This document shows positions 58,550 to 64,000 of a stretch of 64,000 bases of DNA, one piece after another. Under the pieces are notes generated by a model. It saw only the letters and a list, made by a program, of their open reading frames with translations. It was not told the origin of the DNA and did no database searches. Made by a program: the position numbers and the translations under genes. The DNA is from an uncultured Verrucomicrobiae bacterium (GTDB taxonomy: Bacteria > Verrucomicrobiota > Verrucomicrobiia > Limisphaerales > AAA164-E04): the NCBI GenBank assembly GCA_951813855.1, contig OX638380.1:946876-1010875 (forward strand), given 5' to 3'. Each line of letters begins with the position of its first letter. The first letter of the stretch is position 1.

Positions 58550-61500
58550 TAAATGGGTTGATAACTTCCAGCTTTAAATAAACCATGGAAATCAGTTTTA
58601 GATTACCAGAGAGATTATCCGTCCTTTAACATGTCAGAATGAAATTCTGATAAAAGATTTAATCATTTGAACAAATATGTTATTTAGGCGAGAGCCCTAA
58701 GCATCCGTTTCTCGAATCTTGCGCCCGAGATTGTCATACTCGAAGTCCCGTCGGCCAAGGGACCAATTATCCGCGTCGTATTTGACTGTCCCTAATAATC
58801 TCCTTTCTCGTACTCCGATACTTGCCGTGTCCCGTCGGGCAGCGATGTCGTGTGAACTTGAGAACCGTCAGCCAAAATCTCGATCCGTTTATGGGTGACT
58901 AGTTCGTTGCCTTCCCCGGTCCAACGAACGTTCCATCTTTCCAGCCCGTCCACGCTGACGATTTGTTCGCTCATAACCGTCGACCGGCCGTTGTCGAATT
59001 CGGGCCAAACCAGGTGGCGAGCACGCACGGCGTTCTTACCGTCCCGGACGATATACTCCCGAACCGACCGAGATATTCGATCGTCGCCGTCATAATCGAT
59101 CTTGCCGTTTCGATTCACGTCGACGGCGGTCGTTCGCACCGCGCCCAGCAGGTCCGAATGGAACAGGGTAAATCACCCCGTCCGGGTCTATCTGTTTGAC
59201 CAACTCGCCGAAAGCGTCGTACTCGCGACTCCATTTACCTCCGTCCGGATAGACGGTCAAGTCGTTACGGCCGAGCGCGTCCAGATACTCCGTCGACCAT
59301 TCCCCGGTATCCTGTCCCTTATGGTCCAACAGAACGGTTTTGGTATACGCTCTCCAAGAGGTATCCACCTGTTCCACGCCGTATTCGTAACGTTGGCCAT
59401 GAACCGCCGTACCCGTGACGCTCAGCAAGGTGCCGTCGGCGGCAAAACTGCGAATCGTCGTCGCTCCGTCGGGAGCGTACTCCGTTTCCACCCGGCCGTT
59501 GCCCGCTGCGTTCGCGGCGTGTTCATACCGCATTCGGCTCAAATACTCGACCTCTGCCTCCTCTGCGGCAGACAATTCTCCCAAGGGATCGACCACCGAA
59601 AGCAGCGAATCGAATTCTTCTTCGTCCAGCAATGGCCTTATTTCCTCCAACGTTTACTCCAGAGCGTCCGTATTGCCCACCGGCAACGGCAAGCGTTCCA
59701 TGATCTCATGGCGAACGTTGACGCCGATTCGCTCTCCGGCTAAATTCAGAACGTATTCCGAAACGTGATTTTTGTCGGCGTCGCTCCGGTCCTGAACTCT
59801 GATTTCAATCGGAGCGTCGTCGGCGTCATACTTGATCGTTTCTTCCCGCTGACCCGTCGATTGGCGAATCACCCTTCCCAAAGCGTCCTTGGTGTAACTG
59901 ACCACGGTTCCGTCCCGCCGGCGCTCGGATTCCAGTCCGCAACAACTCCCCCAGGAAGCGGTTTCGTAACTCCCGTCATGATGATCTATCCGGCGGGAGC
60001 GTCCCAAGCGGTCGTGATCGGAATAGACCGTTTCTGCGAAGACGATCCCGGTTTCGATGTCCCGCCGCGCCACCGAATGCACGGCCCCGTCTTCTCCGGT
60101 GACCCGGACCGTCTCGGTCCCTCTGACGACCGAGTTGCCGGCGGCATCGGCGACTCCTTCGCGGACGGTCGTGGTCAATCGTCCTTCCGCCGCCCGATAG
60201 GCATAAGTGGTCAGCCTACCGAGAGCGTCCACCGATTTACGTTGCCGCCCGGCATAATCGCCTTGCGTAAAAACCTCTCTTAGTTGCGAGGGATTGCGCG
60301 AATCGTTCCAAGCCGCGCCCGGTTCGATAGCTCGATAGGTCCAAGTGCTCCCGCCGTTAATCACCCGGTAGAAACGCCCCAACTCTTTACCCAGCAAACG
60401 GTAGATCTCGGTTCGTGCGACTCGAGGCTGCGATCCGTCGTCCTCCGAACCCGCCAGCGTGTCGTAACGGTAGACGGTGACCCGGCACTTATCCAGATCG
60501 TCGGTGGGGGATTGGTTCAGGAAACCGCTCCATTTGGTGACGACGCGATCCTGATCGTCGTAAGCATAGCGGATCCAGCCTCCGTATTGATCGATCACCT
60601 GAATCAACTGACGGTAACCGACCTTGGCCGCGTCGGTTTGATAGGTATAGCGATAAACCTTTTCGTCGGTCCCGGGATTCACGACATCGCTGGTCTTGAA
60701 CCAAGTGTCCTCGCCTGGAACCAGTTGCTCATACCCGGCCGACTGCCGACGGTCGATCTGTTCGAGCGTCGGATCGTACCGCTCCCTGATCGAGCGTTTT
60801 TGAGTCCGGTCGGCGTTCCACTCCACCCGCACCTTATCCCCGGCCAAACCGTTGCCTTTACGCAAATCCCAACCCCCGGCACTCTCGTCCCACCGATACC
60901 GATGCGCCACGCCTTCGGGAGCGTCGGCGGCGATTCCGCCTGCCAGTTCGCGCACCTCGAAAATCCCGGCATCATCCGGCGCTGCCTCGCTGCCGATGCG
61001 AAGCGTCCAGGAAGCGTGCGGCTGGCCCGTCGTCCGGTAGAACCCGTCATCCGCCTTGCCGCCGACGGCGTCCGGCGGATAATGCGACAGGTTATATCCC
61101 CGAGGCGCCTGCATCGTGACCTGCAGCAAACCGTCAGAACCCCTGATTTGCCGAATGGCGTCGTTCCAATTCGGCTCCCGCAACACCTCGACATCCGAAT
61201 CCGGTTGCGTCGCGTAACGGAGCAAATCGGGATGCGCCAATCCGGGATCGGGAACCTCGCGGTACAGCCGAAGAATACCTTTCGATCCCGGCCGGCCGCT
61301 TTCCGGAGACGACAACCCGAAATTCCAAGTCAAATTGACCGCTCCGAACTCGGCCTGCACGCCGTAATCACCGCACGCGCCTTCCCGAGCCCGGAACCCC
61401 CCGCAGCCGGACCGGTACCCTTGGTATTCGTAATTCAACACCTGCCCCTTGGCCGTGTTGCCGAGTCCCGGAGAAACCTTCAATTCCAGGCCTCGTCGGT

Positions 61501-62151
61501 CCGCAAATGAATCCGGAAAACCTGCTTGCCCGTTTCCAGCGCCGTGCCATCGTTGCGATAGGTCGCGCCGCCCAGATAAACCGAGGAACCGGGAGTCAAG
61601 CTGTAGTAGACCTCGGACTGAAAAGCGTAGACGAAAGAACCGGGATTGCGTTCCGGAGAGCCCTCGAACGGAAACACCTCGGCGACGACTCGCCAATTTG
61701 CCGGGTCCAATTCGGGATCGTTGACCTGTACCGTTCCAGAAGATAACACTCCGAGGCCGCCGAGTTCCAGGAGCCGCCGGGAATTCTCCGGCCACGAACG
61801 GTTAAAAGCCAGCAATCCTTCTCGTGCGATCGCACGCAATACGCCGACGGAATTTCCTCCCCCCAAACTCGGCGTTGCCCCCATGGGTACCGAGGAATTG
61901 TAGCTAGCCGACGAACCGGAGTCGCTTCCCGTAACGCAACTTCCGCTCCCGGTGCTGGCCAGGGAGTTGCCGTAACCGTTCACGCTTCCCCAACAATGAA
62001 GAGCCAGTACCGTTGCAGTCCCGAGTCCGACCATCGCGATCAGGAATCCGTTGTGGGTATCGCACCGACCGTTCCCGATTTCACCTGACTTCATCATGAT
62101 CTTGCCGAGATTATCAATTAGCCCCTGTATCATCCCCGTTCGTCTCGATCG

Positions 62152-63181
62152 CTAGAAAGTCTCCAGAACCCAAACCTCGAGATACGGACCGCCGTTCAAG
62201 GCCCGCCATTCCTCGATAAAATCCGATACCTGAGCGTCAGGATCCCCTGCGGAAACAATTTTCCGGACAGCTGGATTGCCGGAAGGCGGCGACCCCGAAG
62301 CTTCGGAAGACGCAGCACCGGCCGATCCGTCGCCTCCTTCTCCTGCCGGCTCGCTAACGTCGTCCGATCCCCGGTCGTTTGCCTCGCCCGCGCTCACGGC
62401 CACGACCTGCCATCCGGAGTCGCTCGGCGCTTCCTCCAACAACGTGGCCCCGGTCGCCGTTCCCGGCCAGAACGCAAAACTGCCGTCCCCGTTCTGAAGC
62501 GCCACGTCTTGGATCCCGTCCCCGTCAAAATCTGTGGAGCAGACAGCGCGCCAGCCTTCCGGCATTTGATCGTCCTCGATCCAAGACACGACCAAACTCT
62601 TTTCGCCTTCCACGAACAACCAGGCCTCCACCCCCAGCCCGGCACGTTCCAACAGCAAATCACGCTCGCCGTTTCCGTCGAAATCCCCAGTCCCGATTAA
62701 TCGCCAGGCGTCAGGAATCAGGGCCAGAACCGCCGCGGCCTGCCACTCGCCCCGAGCGTTCCGAGAGCGAACGGCAACCGCCCCGAACCCGTCTTTCGTC
62801 AGCAGGTCGGCCAGCCCCGTCATCGTCCCAATCGACCACCAACGCTACTCGTTCGCCAACAGGCAACCGAACCAGTTCCCGGCTCTCGATCCGAAGTTCG
62901 CGGTCCATCTGCCAGACGACCAGATCGCCCGCTTCGGACTCGAACAACAGATCGGGCCTCCCGTCCCCGTCGAAATCCCCGGCTCCGACCAAAGCGAATC
63001 CCTCCGGGGGACGAGGCGGTTCGTATTCCAGAGACGCCCGGAGGTGGAGTCCATCCAGCTTCCAAACACCTACCCGTCCGGCATCGTGTTGCAGATGCAA
63101 CGCTACCTGCCCCTGAAGCTTGGCCGAAGCCAAAAGCAAAACCACCGCAAGCCCCACGCCCCATATCCCTGCTGATTTCAT
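62152..63181 (-). pseudogene. Secreted FG-GAP repeat protein, one-base frameshift in a G run
   Basis: This is a signal peptide protein (MKSAGIWGVGLAVVLLLASA) from ATG 63181. It has FG-GAP/VCBS-like repeats: LVGAGDFDGDGRPDLLFE, WDDDGLADLLTKDGFG after correction, GTGDFDGNGERDLLLE and STDFDGDGIQDVALQN. A single extra G in the tract GACGGGGCTGG near 62826 splits the gene into two frames; removing it joins VVDWDDDG to LADLLTKDGFG smoothly. The C-terminal part (EASGSPPSGNPAVRK...) is Gly/Ser-rich and ends EVWVLETF. It is next to the RHS gene (18 bases) and may be its secretion or surface partner. A sequencing error or a reversible homopolymer switch cannot be excluded. Confidence 0.75.
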
Positions 63182-63712
63182 TACGTGTGTCGACAATCCG
63201 ATGCGCCTGTACCCCTCATCACAAAACCTTGCAACATTTTTTTTCAAAAAAAATTATGGCCGCTCGAATCCCCCGGACCAATAACGATAACACCGTGATC
63301 GTCCCCGCCCCAAAATGCCCTGAGCAAAACGATCCGTGAACCCCTTCCTCCCAATGCGATTTCCGACTTCATCCCGACGCAACGTCGGATTCCGGATCAC
63401 GTCCCGGACAATGGCCTAACCATCCCTTCAACCGGGCGGATCCGTTTGGGTTTCTCGGCTGGGTCTGGGTCACCACGGATGTCACCCGACTCGCGTCGGG
63501 GTTTCGGGACGACATGCCGAAATCGATACCGGAAGCTAATCCGATTTCTCAGTGGGTCGAAACGCGCCCGGTGGTTTTCGTGCGTGACGACCTGCTGCTT
63601 GGCACTCGATCCTTACCGGACTCATCTGCGCTCCTGAAGTGCCGCGTTCCCTCGAACGAGCCAAGCAAGGGACTCGGCATAGATCAATAGAACTCGCCGA
63701 TTTCACCGGTGG
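63182..63712. other. Intergenic, promoter side of the FG-GAP/RHS locus
   Basis: About 530 bp. It contains an A/T run (TTTTTTTTCAAAAAAAATT, 63238-63256) about 60 bases before the FG-GAP start, a candidate promoter region. The rest is GC-rich with no gene. Confidence 0.45.
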
Positions 63713-64000
63713 TCAGACTGGCTCCGAGTCGGGCTTTTCGGCGTCGCCGACGTTAACCGGATCCGCGAGGATCAGACCGCTTCGAGCCACGGCCCATTCG
63801 TCGTTCTGCTCCACCAACCAGGTTCCGACCATGCGGAAGACGGCGGACTCGAGGTGAACGATATCCAGAGGTCGACGGCGGTTAATTTCTGGATTCAAGC
63901 CTTCGATCGGATTGGCGCTGCAGATTTTGGCCGACAACCATTCGAGAAACAAGAGAGAGGGGAAACCTCCGATTCGACCGCGTCCGGCAGAAAGGAAATC
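63713..64000 (-). pseudogene. IS256-type transposase, C-terminal remnant (cut by window edge)
   Basis: The frame reads NPIEGLNPEINRR, then VHLESAVFRMVGTWLVEQND and EWAVARSGLILADP. That is the C-terminal block of IS256-type (mutator) transposases, where NPLERLNxEIKRR and AEQHDEWAVARRY are expected. The motif has lost some conserved residues (GLN for RLN), so decay is likely. The frame continues to the right window edge, and the catalytic Asp/Glu residues would lie outside. Confidence 0.7.

Larger units (their letters stand above)
55059..58698 (-). mobile_element. ISAzo13-like insertion sequence in the RHS gene, itself carrying an IS4-like element
   Basis: The outer ends are GGGCTCTCGCC (55059) and GGCGAGAGCCC (to 58698). 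TAA lies on both sides (GAGTAA before, TAAGCATCC after) as the 3-bp duplication. Without the inserted IS4-like element and its 9-bp duplication, the element is about 1539 bp, as in the other copies. Removing it joins RHS segments as KIRETDA-YSGATEYEYDAQ, restoring a YD-like repeat. Confidence 0.92.
53893..62133 (-). pseudogene. RHS-repeat surface protein, broken by multiple lesions and transposons
   Basis: This would be a very large extracellular RHS/YD-repeat protein on the minus strand. The N-terminal part (62133-61480; hydrophobic FLIAMVGLGTATVLALH) has a beta-rich region (VYYSLTPGSSVYLGGATYR). Typical repeats follow from ~60.7 kb (YRYTYQTDAAKVGYRQ, YDDQDRVVTKWSG, RTYAYRAAEG-like) to 54 kb (YRYDQNGRRIEVINPDG, TTQWAYDNRGNLNRK, YDTLGRYSGYEL). 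Lesions: a one-base loss near 61483 (GG for GGG); an in-frame TAA at 59654-59656; a one-base insertion near 59162; another frame change near 58800; the nested ISAzo13/IS4 elements at 55059-58698; and truncation by a transposon at 53892 (GSDYASNLR). The C-terminal toxin-type tip and any immunity gene are absent. It lies 18 bases after the FG-GAP gene. Confidence 0.85.

Noticed and set aside
60284..61510. 408-residue plus-strand frame
   Set aside because: Antisense to RHS repeats; no start context or family motif.
1..64000. tRNA genes and CRISPR arrays
   Set aside because: I looked for T-arm-like GGTTCGAATCC with matching acceptor stems and for regularly spaced repeats; none held up. A tRNA scan would be decisive.

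Overview
The window looks like part of a Verrucomicrobiota-type chromosome (PVC superphylum). This is inferred from content, not from a marker phylogeny. The supporting genes are a prepilin with the H-X9-DG signature, a Tat-exported Gfo/Idh/MocA oxidoreductase and a Tat-type sugar isomerase-like protein, a sulfatase fused to an SGNH hydrolase, an ASPIC/UnbV FG-GAP protein, an O-antigen-ligase-like protein with a TPR tail, and a large RHS protein. The background is GC-rich. Two AT-rich islands (about 1-6.6 kb and 11.3-16.7 kb) hold polytopic membrane proteins. Coding density is low, with long GC-rich gaps, at least ten insertion-sequence copies or remnants from seven or more families, and several broken genes. 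That pattern fits a genome in active erosion, as in a host-restricted or recently bottlenecked bacterium (inference).

Layout. 1-19.3 kb: four related ABC-2-like membrane proteins (A, B, C, D) and an ancient tandem duplication of the unit [permease, DUF1015, infC]. In the left copy the permease is shattered by a frameshift and two ISs, DUF1015 is dead, and infC is fused in frame to the 3' part of proS. In the right copy DUF1015 and infC are intact, but the permease is split by a nested pair of ISAzo13-type elements. 19.4-38.5 kb is mostly intact housekeeping and exported-protein genes: an Hsp70, sulfatase-SGNH, Gfo/Idh/MocA, a basic HARE-HTH-like protein, a TraB-like protein coupled to fusA, leuC, an O-antigen-ligase-like protein, a tiny membrane protein, fdhD, a TIM-barrel isomerase-like protein and an RDD protein. 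38.8-42.6 kb: an ISAs1-type element with an N-terminal DUF4338 abuts an IS110-type element. 43.1-50.5 kb: a prepilin-like protein, then a minus-strand operon (ASPIC/UnbV FG-GAP protein, mfd, EF-hand/STN-like protein). 50.7-63.2 kb: an FG-GAP and RHS surface-protein locus on the minus strand, wrecked by frameshifts, a nonsense codon and nested transposons. The right edge holds an IS256-type transposase tail.

How the genes fit together. No complete new defence or metabolic system is visible. The most system-like unexplained element is the array of AT-rich, ~530-residue permease-like proteins with no ATPase nearby. The strongest direct observations are insertion-site signatures that rebuild the history of the region: 3-bp TAA/TTA duplications for the ISAzo13-like element, a 9-bp duplication for the IS4-like element, a TAGTTA duplication for the ISNCY-like element, and a nested insertion that later collapsed.
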